NCBI GenBank assembly: GCA_037144095.1
Contig: JBAWXL010000267.1
Location: forward strand, 1 to 6,148
Direction of reading: 5' to 3'
Source of the DNA: CAIXTV01 sp037144095
Lineage (GTDB): Bacteria; Bacteroidota; Bacteroidia; Bacteroidales; CAIXTV01
Length of the DNA stretch: 6,148 nt
Below, in pieces: positions 1-5,532 of the stretch. Every line of letters starts with the position of its first letter. Within the stretch, counting starts at the first letter, position 1. Position numbers and translations under genes: made by a program. The notes below the pieces were generated by a model that was not told where the DNA came from, searched no databases, and saw only the letters and a list, made by a program, of their open reading frames with translations.

Positions 1-71
1 TAAATGATGGAGGAGATGAGGGTGAGGAGCAGTGTGATGGGTAAGAACTTCAATAAAGTACGTGCATTCAT
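1..71 (-). CDS. N-terminus of an exported or membrane protein (partial)
   Basis: A minus-strand reading frame opens with ATG at 71-69 and is still open at the left edge, giving 23 residues that begin MNARTLLKFLPITLLL. A short positively charged start (Arg4, Lys8) followed by an unbroken hydrophobic stretch (about residues 9-23) is what a Sec signal peptide or signal anchor looks like. The start is supported by an A/T-rich leader without stops of consequence and by a TATATTTG promoter element about 40 bases upstream at 112-119. The mature protein lies outside the window, so no function can be assigned. It is separated from the glycosylase gene upstream by about 120 bp with its own promoter, so it is probably an independent transcription unit. 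A chance frame of this size is possible, but the promoter, leader and signal-like composition agree. Confidence 0.6.
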   Translation of the reverse strand, partial: MNARTLLKFLPITLLLTLISSII

Positions 72-111
72 GTTTATTAAATTTAAGTTTAGAATGTAAA
101 ATATTTTGGGG

Positions 112-140
112 CAAATATATTATTTTTTCAATTTAAACAA
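112..140 (-). promoter_or_regulatory. Bacteroidota-type promoter for the leftmost gene
   Basis: Read on the minus strand, 119-112 is TATATTTG, a full match to the TAnnTTTG -7 element of Bacteroidota. A TTG that can serve as the -33 element lies at 140-138, 18 bases upstream. Transcription would start near 105-108 and give a leader of about 35 bases before the ATG at 71. The evidence is consensus matching only; AT-rich DNA gives some chance matches. Confidence 0.55.
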
Positions 141-194
141 GTGAAATAAATATTTTAAAGAATTTTTCTTACCTCCACTTTTTCTCAATAACCT

Positions 195-773
195 TTATAA
201 TAAAGCCAGGAATCTATACGGAAGAAGAGCATCTTCCTGAGCATAAGCTATACCTATGCGTGTACTAATTTGTATTTGCTTTTCACTTAATTGAATGCCA
301 TTATTTTCAATCCAAATGCTTTCTCCAAGCAAAGAGATTCCACTGTGAGAGTAATGTATTCCTAAGGCTTTGGTCAACTTCCCGGGTCCCTGAGTGATTT
401 TATCGGAGCTAAGAGTTTTTTGTAAGCGACTTTCAATCACATCCCTACCAATTGCAGGTTTAATAGCTCTGATTAATATTGCATGTGGAGTTCCTTCAAT
501 ATTGCTAACCACATTAAACAATGAATACATGCCATAACAAAGATACACATAAGCCTTGCCACCCTGGTGATACATAATTTCAGTTCTTTTGGTCCGGCGA
601 TCGCCATAGGCATGTGAAGCTTTGTCGGTAATTCCGGCATAAGCTTCAGTTTCGGTGATGATGCCACCTGTAAGCTGATTGTTGAAATTTGTAAAAAGGG
701 TTTTCCCAAGTAAATCTTTTGCAAGATGAACCACATCATCATGCAAATAATAACTTACAGGAAGCTTTGCCAT
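195..773 (-). CDS. mpg: 3-methyladenine DNA glycosylase (AAG/MPG family)
   Basis: This 192-residue protein is a monofunctional base-excision repair glycosylase that would remove alkylated and deaminated purines such as 3-methyladenine and hypoxanthine from DNA in the cytoplasm. The family core is present: ETEAY at 41-45, where Glu43 aligns with the catalytic Glu125 of human AAG, Tyr45 with Tyr127 and His54 with His136. YGMYSLFNV at 80-88 carries the tyrosine and asparagine region that intercalates into and faces the flipped base, QGPGKL is at 128-133, and the C-terminal RIGIAYAQE...PYRF signature is at 172-188. The length is normal for a bacterial member and no motif is missing. ATG at 773 lies 5 bp after the stop of the DUF4159 gene, so it is probably the last gene of the rsmE transcript. 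No damage-inducible promoter is visible in front of it. Confidence 0.95.
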   Translation of the reverse strand: MAKLPVSYYLHDDVVHLAKDLLGKTLFTNFNNQLTGGIITETEAYAGITDKASHAYGDRRTKRTEIMYHQGGKAYVYLCYGMYSLFNVVSNIEGTPHAILIRAIKPAIGRDVIESRLQKTLSSDKITQGPGKLTKALGIHYSHSGISLLGESIWIENNGIQLSEKQIQISTRIGIAYAQEDALLPYRFLALL

Positions 774-778
774 CTGAA

Positions 779-1453
779 TTATTCGTTGCGGGTGAAAACG
801 TATTGAAGCAGGTTTGTGCCCATTTGTAAAGCTTTCAGACGAGTTGGTTCTGAATCTTTATGCACTTCATAATCTTCCCAGCCATCTCCCAAATCGCATT
901 CATAAGAATAAAAACAAATGAGTTTCCCTTCAAAAATCAACCCAAATCCTTGTGCAGGTTTGCCGTCATGCTCATGAATTTTTGGCAATCCATTTGGGAA
1001 AGGGAATTTTTGATGATAAATGGGATGACTGGTGGGTAATTCGATAAACTCGAGTTCAGGGAAAACTTTTTTCATTTCTCGGCGAATGAATTTATCGAGA
1101 CCGTAGTTGTCATCAATATGCAGGAAACCTCCTGCCAGAAGGTAATTCCGAAGATTTAGAGCCTCTTTTGATGTAAAGCTCACGTTCCCATGTCCGGTCA
1201 TGTGAACAAACGGATAATTGAATATATCAGGGCTTCCAACTTCAACAGTGGCATAATCAGCTTTAATGCTGGTGCCATTATTTTTATTGGAAAAAGCAAT
1301 CAAATTGGTGAGCGAAGTGGGATTGGCATACCAATCGCCTCCACCATTATATTTCAATAAAGCAATTTGAAAGCTACCCTGGGCGTTTAATGAAAACGGG
1401 GTGATGAATAGAAGAATGCAGGATATTTGCAGGGTTTTTATTAGATATTTCAC
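779..1453 (-). CDS. Exported DUF4159 domain protein
   Basis: This 224-residue protein has a Sec signal peptide (residues 1-24, hydrophobic core from about 9 to 20, likely signal peptidase I site after LNA) followed by one DUF4159 domain filling the rest. Recognisable family segments are the aromatic YNGGGDWYANP at 35-45, MTGHG at 85-89, LLAGGFLHIDDNYG at 105-118, HPIYHQKFPF at 143-152 and CDLGDGWE at 186-193. The fold resembles the glutamine-amidotransferase/ThuA-like folds sometimes linked to this family, but the biochemical role is unknown. It should act in the periplasm. The start is GTG at 1453-1451, overlapping the TGA of rsmE as GTGA, which implies translational coupling and fits the signal peptide starting at residue 1. 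It has no obvious functional link to rRNA methylation or DNA repair, so the operon may be one of convenience. Confidence 0.88.
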   Translation of the reverse strand: MKYLIKTLQISCILLFITPFSLNAQGSFQIALLKYNGGGDWYANPTSLTNLIAFSNKNNGTSIKADYATVEVGSPDIFNYPFVHMTGHGNVSFTSKEALNLRNYLLAGGFLHIDDNYGLDKFIRREMKKVFPELEFIELPTSHPIYHQKFPFPNGLPKIHEHDGKPAQGFGLIFEGKLICFYSYECDLGDGWEDYEVHKDSEPTRLKALQMGTNLLQYVFTRNE

Positions 1454-2163
1454 TTCATTTGGTTTAAAAGATTAATACATGTACAAGCATATAACGCAGC
1501 AGTTTCGGTTCGAAGTCTACTCTCACCAAGACTAATGGGTTTATAATTGTTTTCAAATGCAAAATTAATCTCTTTTTCGGTAAAGTCGCCCTCGGGACCA
1601 ATTAAAATAATTACATCGCTCCCCGGTTGGTATTGTTTGGCAAGATGCTCAATGCTTCCTGCATCGTCGCAATAGGCAATATATTTTTCATTTACAGTTT
1701 GTTTGTTAGCAACAAACGAAAGAAATGTTTCTGATGGATGAAGTGTTGGGAGATAAGTTTGTTGCGATTGTTTCAGTGCGGAAATGAGTAGCTTTTCGAG
1801 ACGTTCGCTTTTAATTTTTATACGTTCCGTACGATCGCACAATAAAGGTGTAATTTGCTGGATTCCTATTTCAGTGGCTTTTTCGACAAACCATTCGAAG
1901 CGATCGGGGTTTTTGGTATAAGAAGCTGCTATATGAAGATTAAAGTTGCTTTTCCGATGATCTTGAATAGCTTTGATAATGCTTAAGCTGCATTGTTTAA
2001 TGTTATCATCAACAATAATCGATTCGAATAAAGTGCCTTTTCCATCAGTGAGCCAAACCGTATCTCCTTTTTCAAGCCGAAGCACACGGATGCAATGACG
2101 CGATTCGGTTTCATTAAGCAGGTATTCATCGTAAACAATATCGGAAGCATAAAAGAGGTGCAT
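1450..2163 (-). CDS. rsmE: 16S rRNA (uracil-1498-N3)-methyltransferase RsmE
   Basis: This 237-residue SPOUT-class enzyme would use S-adenosylmethionine to methylate N3 of U1498 in helix 44 of 16S rRNA on assembled 30S subunits. Residues 1-65 form the N-terminal PUA-like RNA-binding domain, with HCIRVLRLEKGD at 23-34 as the typical first motif. The C-terminal knotted domain shows WFVEKATEIGI at 91-101, an arginine/glutamate-rich segment around 111-121, IGPEGDF at 188-194 and SLGESRLRTETA at 211-222; the last two line the SAM pocket. Length and motifs are those of a complete enzyme. The ATG at 2163 places the usual HLFY sequence at the start. It lies 56 bp after the regulator gene on the same strand with no TAnnTTTG element in the gap, so it may be transcribed by read-through. 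It overlaps the DUF4159 gene by 4 bp. Confidence 0.95.
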   Translation of the reverse strand: MHLFYASDIVYDEYLLNETESRHCIRVLRLEKGDTVWLTDGKGTLFESIIVDDNIKQCSLSIIKAIQDHRKSNFNLHIAASYTKNPDRFEWFVEKATEIGIQQITPLLCDRTERIKIKSERLEKLLISALKQSQQTYLPTLHPSETFLSFVANKQTVNEKYIAYCDDAGSIEHLAKQYQPGSDVIILIGPEGDFTEKEINFAFENNYKPISLGESRLRTETAALYACTCINLLNQMK

Positions 2164-2219
2164 TATAAGGTTGATTTGGGTTTATTAATTTAAGCTTAAA
2201 TAGAATGATATTATGGTTT

Positions 2220-2915
2220 TCAACCTGCATCACAAATTCTTTGTAATAAGTCTTTCTTTATGATTTCAATGTTTTTCCCATTTATAATAATGAGTTTGTC
2301 TTTCCTGAATTCTGAAAGTGTTCGGATTACATTTTCAATCGACATGCCAATGAACTCTGAAAATTCTTTCCTTGAAATGGGCAAATCAAATGAATTACTT
2401 TTAAAAATAACATCTGCAAAGTATAACAAAACATAAGCTATTCGCCCATGCAATTGTTTCTTACTGATATCGAAGCGAAGTTTAATGATTTGGTCAGTTG
2501 CTTTGCTGATGCGTTGAAGCAAATCAAACGCAAATTGTCCGTTTTGATAAATCATCTGTTTTACTTTTTCGAGACTGACAGAGCAAATAGTGGTTTCTTC
2601 TATTGCTGCAATTGAATAATGATAATTGGTATCGCTGAAAATGGTGAAAATGCACACAAAGTCGTGGGGCTGAGCCAGCGTAATGATTTGCCTTTCTTCT
2701 CCTTCTTCTTCCTTATATATTTTCACCAGCCCACTTTTCAGGTACATGAAATCTTTTATTTCAGCGCCTTCTTTTATAATGATTTCGCCTTTAGCATAAT
2801 TTCTTTCAGCTTTATTGCTACATAAATCACCCAATTCATCGCTGCCTAAATGCTCGAAAAACAGCGTACGAAGCAAGCAAATTTCGCAATTACAGACATT
2901 AATAATTTCTTCCAT
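2220..2915 (-). CDS. Crp/Fnr-family transcription regulator, FNR-like
   Basis: This 231-residue protein has an N-terminal cyclic-nucleotide-binding-type beta-barrel (about 30-120), a long dimerisation helix (about 125-155) and a C-terminal winged helix-turn-helix (about 158-225). The recognition region, SRKEFSEFIGMSIENVIRTL at 181-200, aligns without gaps to E. coli FNR: Glu194 and Arg198 match FNR Glu209 and Arg213, while Ile197 replaces Ser212. Cysteines occur at 8, 10, 13, 32, 88, 111 and 228. Cys111 in the ETTICSVS segment falls exactly on FNR Cys122, and Cys8/10/13 are clustered at the N-terminus as in FNR, though the spacing is CxCxxC and no residue clearly matches FNR Cys29. An oxygen- or redox-sensing Fe-S cluster, or thiol chemistry with sulfide or polysulfide, is therefore plausible but inferred. 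The cAMP-contacting residues of CRP are not evident. It is divergent from the sulfur operon and is probably its regulator. Confidence 0.9.
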   Translation of the reverse strand: MEEIINVCNCEICLLRTLFFEHLGSDELGDLCSNKAERNYAKGEIIIKEGAEIKDFMYLKSGLVKIYKEEEGEERQIITLAQPHDFVCIFTIFSDTNYHYSIAAIEETTICSVSLEKVKQMIYQNGQFAFDLLQRISKATDQIIKLRFDISKKQLHGRIAYVLLYFADVIFKSNSFDLPISRKEFSEFIGMSIENVIRTLSEFRKDKLIIINGKNIEIIKKDLLQRICDAG

Positions 2916-3104
2916 TTCAGTTTAAAGATTTGGTAAAAATAATAATAAATCTAACTCAAAAACTAATTTACAGCTAAGTCTTTCTCTAATTAAGCTTTTT
3001 TAGCATATTCAAATTCACTTCCCTTTGATTAATTAGCGTAATAAATTCAAATAAGCAGGCTTTATTATTGATTCCAATTTACCTTGCTATTATTGGTTTT
3101 ACGA

Positions 3105-3112
3105 CAAATATA
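3105..3112 (-). promoter_or_regulatory. Candidate -7 element for the regulator gene
   Basis: On the minus strand this reads TATATTTG, a full TAnnTTTG match. No TTG-type -33 element is present at the expected distance upstream (about 3130-3136). Instead the first FNR-like palindrome is centred about 36 bp from the middle of the box. Assuming transcription starts near 3101, the two palindromes would be centred near -43 and -60, close to the class II and class I activator positions known for FNR/CRP. The leader to the ATG at 2915 would be about 185 bases, which is long and lowers confidence. A nearer but imperfect element (TAGTTTTTG, 2965-2957) is an alternative. Confidence 0.4.
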
Positions 3113-3137
3113 ACCCAACTGAATTCATTCTGTTTTT

Positions 3138-3151
3138 ATGATATAAATCAT
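3138..3151. promoter_or_regulatory. FNR-like operator 1, ATGAT-N4-ATCAT
   Basis: This is a perfect inverted repeat of ATGAT and ATCAT separated by ATAA. It matches the TGA-N6-TCA core and the 14-bp layout of FNR sites (TTGAT-N4-ATCAA), with A in place of the first T. The FNR-like regulator encoded next door keeps the Glu and Arg that read the TGA core but has Ile where FNR has Ser212, which contacts the outer part of the half-site. Binding is inferred. Confidence 0.65.
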
Positions 3152-3154
3152 AAT

Positions 3155-3168
3155 ATGATAATTATCAT
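3155..3168. promoter_or_regulatory. FNR-like operator 2, ATGAT-N4-ATCAT
   Basis: This is a second perfect palindrome, ATGATAATTATCAT, which extends to 16 bp (3154-3169). Its centre is 17 bp from that of operator 1, so the four half-sites alternate in orientation with spacings of 4, 3 and 4 bp. It ends about 8 bp before the weak -33 region of the plus-strand promoter. Two exact copies of the same 5-4-5 design side by side make chance unlikely even in AT-rich DNA. Confidence 0.7.
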
Positions 3169-3176
3169 AGAGATTA

Positions 3177-3208
3177 TTTTCGCTTATTAATTTTACTTCC
3201 TACATTTG
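3177..3208 (+). promoter_or_regulatory. Promoter of the sulfur operon
   Basis: TACATTTG at 3201-3208 matches the Bacteroidota -7 consensus TAnnTTTG exactly. The -33 position holds only TTTTCG (3177-3182), an imperfect TTTG, with about 20 bases between. A weak -33 element next to two upstream operators suggests an activator-dependent promoter. The start of transcription would be near 3212-3216, leaving a leader of about 20-25 bases before the ATG at 3236. The operators would be centred near -50 and -67 by this estimate. Confidence 0.6.
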
Positions 3209-3235
3209 CATTGTGAAACACATAACAACGACCCA

Positions 3236-4474
3236 ATGAAAAAAATCCTGATCCTCGGCGCCGGTACAGGCGGAACTATTATGGCTAATAAACTGCGAAA
3301 AGAATTAGATAGCAGTGAATGGCAAATTACTATTATCGATAAAGGAAGAACACACTTCTATCAACCCGGTTTCTTGTTTATTCCGTTTGGGAAATATGCA
3401 AAGAAAGATGTGATTAAACCCCGCAACGATTTCTTCCCCGTGGGAGTTAATTTCATTGTAGCCGAAATCGACTTGATTGAAGCCGAAAACAAACAGGTTT
3501 TGCTAAAAGATGGTACGGTACTGCAATACGATTATTTAATCATTGCCACAGGTAGCCGCATAGTGCCCGAAGAAACACCAGGTTTGAAAGCCGAATTATG
3601 GCACAAGAGCATTTTTGATTTCTACACCATTGAAGGTGCAACCGCATTGGCTGAATTCTTCAAAACATGGCAAGGGGGCAAACTGGTGGTCAACGTTGCC
3701 GAAATGCCCATCAAATGTCCGGTGGCTCCGCTCGAATTTCTTTTCTATGCTGATTCCTTTTTTAAAGAAAGAGGCATGCGCAGCAAAGTGGAAATAACCT
3801 ATGTTACCCCACTTTCGGGTGCATTCACCAAGCCAAGAGCATCGAAAATGCTCGGAAATTTGTTGATTGATAAGAACATCAACACCGTTCCAGAGTTTAA
3901 TATAATGGAAGTGAATAACGATGAGAAAAAAATCGTGGATTATGCCGGAACCGAAGTGCCTTTCGATGTGTTGGTTTCCATTCCTGTTCACATGGGCGAT
4001 GAAGCCATCATTCGCAGCGGACTGGGCGACGATTTGGGCTTTATCCCTACCGATAAGTTCACGCTATGTTCGAAGAAATATGAAAACATTTTTGTGTTGG
4101 GCGATGCCTCCAACATACCTACTTCAAAAGCCGGTTCGGTTGTGCACTTTGCCTCAGAAGTGGTTTTCGAAAACCTGATGTGTGCCATCGAAAACCGTCC
4201 GTTCACGGCTACTTTCGACGGACATTCCAACTGCTACATCGAAACCGGCAACAATATGGGCGCCCTCATCGACTTCAATTACGACACCGAACCCCTTCCG
4301 GGTTCTTTCCCTTTCCCCGGCATCGGTCCTTTTGCCTTGTTGAAAGAATCGCGCTTCAATCATTATGGCAAATTGCTTTTCAGATGGATCTACTGGCATA
4401 TTTTACTGAAAGGCAAAGAAATGCCCATCGATTCGAAGATGACCATGGCAGGTAAGAAAATGGAAACATTTTAA
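3236..4474 (+). CDS. sqr: Sulfide:quinone oxidoreductase-like flavoprotein
   Basis: This 412-residue FAD protein of the SQR/flavocytochrome c sulfide dehydrogenase family is predicted to oxidise sulfide at the cytoplasmic membrane, building sulfane sulfur on cysteines and passing electrons to quinone. It has the Rossmann motif GAGTGG at 8-13, ATG at 104-106 and the second FAD motif, VLGDASNIPTSKAG at 287-300. Cys161 (PIKCPVAP) and Cys333 (NCYIETG) lie where SQRs carry the two redox-active cysteines. The third cysteine of some types, near residue 124-130, is absent, as in SQRs with non-covalent FAD. The C-terminus has the proline/phenylalanine-rich loop and amphipathic helices (about 352-392) expected of a monotopic membrane anchor. 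ATG at 3236 is preferred over an in-frame TTG at 3206, because the latter lies inside the -7 promoter box and adds ten residues before the natural MKKILILGAG start. It is the first gene of the operon. An NDH-2-like or other disulfide-reductase-family role is less likely. Confidence 0.88.
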   Translation: MKKILILGAGTGGTIMANKLRKELDSSEWQITIIDKGRTHFYQPGFLFIPFGKYAKKDVIKPRNDFFPVGVNFIVAEIDLIEAENKQVLLKDGTVLQYDYLIIATGSRIVPEETPGLKAELWHKSIFDFYTIEGATALAEFFKTWQGGKLVVNVAEMPIKCPVAPLEFLFYADSFFKERGMRSKVEITYVTPLSGAFTKPRASKMLGNLLIDKNINTVPEFNIMEVNNDEKKIVDYAGTEVPFDVLVSIPVHMGDEAIIRSGLGDDLGFIPTDKFTLCSKKYENIFVLGDASNIPTSKAGSVVHFASEVVFENLMCAIENRPFTATFDGHSNCYIETGNNMGALIDFNYDTEPLPGSFPFPGIGPFALLKESRFNHYGKLLFRWIYWHILLKGKEMPIDSKMTMAGKKMETF

Positions 4475-4485
4475 TCCATACAAGC

Positions 4486-5157
4486 ATGAACGAAATTTCT
4501 ATACAAGACCAGATATCGGAACTCAATCGAAAGATTGATTTCCTGATAACTGAAGTTACGCTTCAGAAAGAAAAGCGACAGGAATTGGAAGACCTGGTTT
4601 CCGACTTGCAACTCATCGGAAAAGATATGTTCAATTCGACGGTTGAAGAACTTGACAAAGCCGGCATCGAAGTGAAAGGAGAATGTGTTACACGTCTCGG
4701 CTTGAATATTGCCGGCAACATCAGCAACTTCAACTACCTGCTTTCTACCTTGCAGAGTGCCATCGACTTTTTCGAAGATTTCACTCCCATACTCCGTCAG
4801 ATTGGTTTAGACACCCTGCATAAGTTTGCCGAATTCGAACAAAAAGGGTATTTCGAATACGTTGGTCAATTGGCAAAAATAATGGAAACCGTGGCTAAAA
4901 ACTATACGGTTGAGGATTTGAAAAAGCTGAACGAAAACATTCCGATGGTCATTAATATCATTCGTAGCGTTTCGACCACCGAAAACCTTCAGGCTTTGCA
5001 ACAGGCAACCGAAGTGATAAGCCGCCTGAAGATGGACAATACGCTCGACGATAAATCCTTCTTCAAACTCTATAAAGAATTCAAATCGCCCGAAGTGCGC
5101 AAATCAATGTCGTATGCACTCCGCATCTTAAAAGAAATTATTCAAAATCAAAAATAA
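4486..5157 (+). CDS. DUF1641 helical protein, probable SQR partner
   Basis: This 223-residue protein is almost entirely predicted alpha-helical. Residues 5-45 have heptad-like spacing and high charge (coiled-coil likely), and the middle consists of further helices. Residues about 195-220, including FKSPEVRKSMSYALRILKE, match the short DUF1641 motif of the LLxDPEVRRGLGxxLxLLK type. There is no signal peptide or transmembrane segment and only one cysteine (Cys67), so it is unlikely to carry sulfur itself. It starts 11 bp after the sqr stop, which implies co-expression. DUF1641 genes are known to sit beside SQR-like and some formate dehydrogenase genes, especially in archaea, so a role as adaptor, membrane-docking or assembly partner of the flavoprotein is a reasonable inference. 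No biochemical activity can be read from the sequence. The N-terminal coiled-coil makes it longer than the minimal domain. Confidence 0.78.
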   Translation: MNEISIQDQISELNRKIDFLITEVTLQKEKRQELEDLVSDLQLIGKDMFNSTVEELDKAGIEVKGECVTRLGLNIAGNISNFNYLLSTLQSAIDFFEDFTPILRQIGLDTLHKFAEFEQKGYFEYVGQLAKIMETVAKNYTVEDLKKLNENIPMVINIIRSVSTTENLQALQQATEVISRLKMDNTLDDKSFFKLYKEFKSPEVRKSMSYALRILKEIIQNQK

Positions 5158-5193
5158 CATATCATTCAATTTTAACCAACAAAAAAATACATT

Positions 5194-5505
5194 ATGGCAA
5201 CTAAAACCATTGCAGGGGTAACCCTCGAAGTAAACGAAGAAGGCTATTTGCTCGATTCAACCAAGTGGAACAAAGAAATTGCATTAGAAATTGCAAAAGA
5301 GGAAGAAATCACCATGACCGATAAGCATTTCGAAGTGATCGACTATCTGCGCGACCGTCACGCCAAAGGCGAAGCACTCTCATTACGCAGCGTCGGAAAA
5401 TCGGGAATTGTCGACCTGAAAGGTCTCTACGAATTATTCCCCGGCGGTCCGCTAAAGAAATCAACCCGCATTGCAGGCATTCCTAAACCTGTTTCTTGTG
5501 TTTAA
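5194..5505 (+). CDS. tusE: TusE/DsrC-family sulfur carrier, single-cysteine form
   Basis: This 103-residue protein of the TusE/DsrC/DsvC family matches the family's usual length. The hallmark C-terminus is intact: LYELFPGGP at 78-86 and RIAGIPKPVSCV at 92-103, with the sulfur-carrying penultimate Cys102 (CysA). The second DsrC cysteine, eleven residues earlier, is Thr91 here. The protein therefore cannot form the intramolecular disulfide or the trisulfide made with DsrAB sulfite reductase, and it behaves as a TusE-type persulfide carrier. Cys102 is its only cysteine. It is cytoplasmic. In E. coli TusE takes sulfur from TusBCD and gives it to MnmA for tRNA thiolation; here no TusBCD, TusA or MnmA is present and the neighbours are sqr and dsrE2, so a role in sulfide oxidation or sulfur storage is more likely. 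ATG at 5194 follows an A-rich leader, 36 bp after the DUF1641 gene. Confidence 0.9.
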   Translation: MATKTIAGVTLEVNEEGYLLDSTKWNKEIALEIAKEEEITMTDKHFEVIDYLRDRHAKGEALSLRSVGKSGIVDLKGLYELFPGGPLKKSTRIAGIPKPVSCV

Positions 5506-5532
5506 TAAATTACGAAACTTAAAACAAATCAA

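Larger units (their letters stand above)
2916..3235. other. Divergent intergenic control region
   Basis: These 320 bp separate the divergently transcribed regulator and sulfur genes. No convincing gene is seen on either strand: the DNA is very AT-rich with frequent stops. From left to right it contains a possible long leader of the regulator mRNA (about 2916-3101), a lone TTGAT half-site at 3025-3029, a TATATTTG element on the minus strand at 3105-3112, two FNR-like palindromes at 3138-3168 and a TACATTTG element on the plus strand at 3201-3208. No riboswitch or terminator is apparent in the long leader segment. Confidence 0.8.

Noticed and set aside
158..170. AAGAA-TTT-TTCTT hairpin downstream of the glycosylase gene as a terminator
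   Set aside because: The stem has one G-C pair and a three-base loop. It is T-rich afterwards on the minus strand, but too weak to call.
2188..2201. Perfect palindrome ATTTAAGCTTAAAT between the regulator and rsmE
   Set aside because: It has no GC-rich stem and no T-run, so it is not a convincing terminator. It does not match the ATGAT-N4-ATCAT operators, and a 14-bp AT-rich palindrome can occur by chance.
2957..2965. TAGTTTTTG on the minus strand as the regulator's promoter
   Set aside because: It has one base too many to fit TAnnTTTG, so it was not listed as a feature, though its position close to the ATG keeps it as an alternative to 3105-3112.
3025..3038. TTGAT at 3025-3029 as a third FNR site
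   Set aside because: Only one half-site is present; the partner position reads TAGCG instead of ATCAA.
3206..3235. In-frame TTG start that would extend the SQR protein by ten residues
   Set aside because: The TTG is part of the TACATTTG promoter box and would precede the likely transcription start. The ten added residues (mostly polar, with a Cys and two His) are unlike SQR N-termini, while ATG at 3236 gives the normal start before GAGTGG.
3596..4399. Open frames on the opposite strand and in other plus frames inside sqr
   Set aside because: They have no family motifs, no promoters or leaders, and lie wholly within a well-supported gene; they are shadows of its codon pattern.
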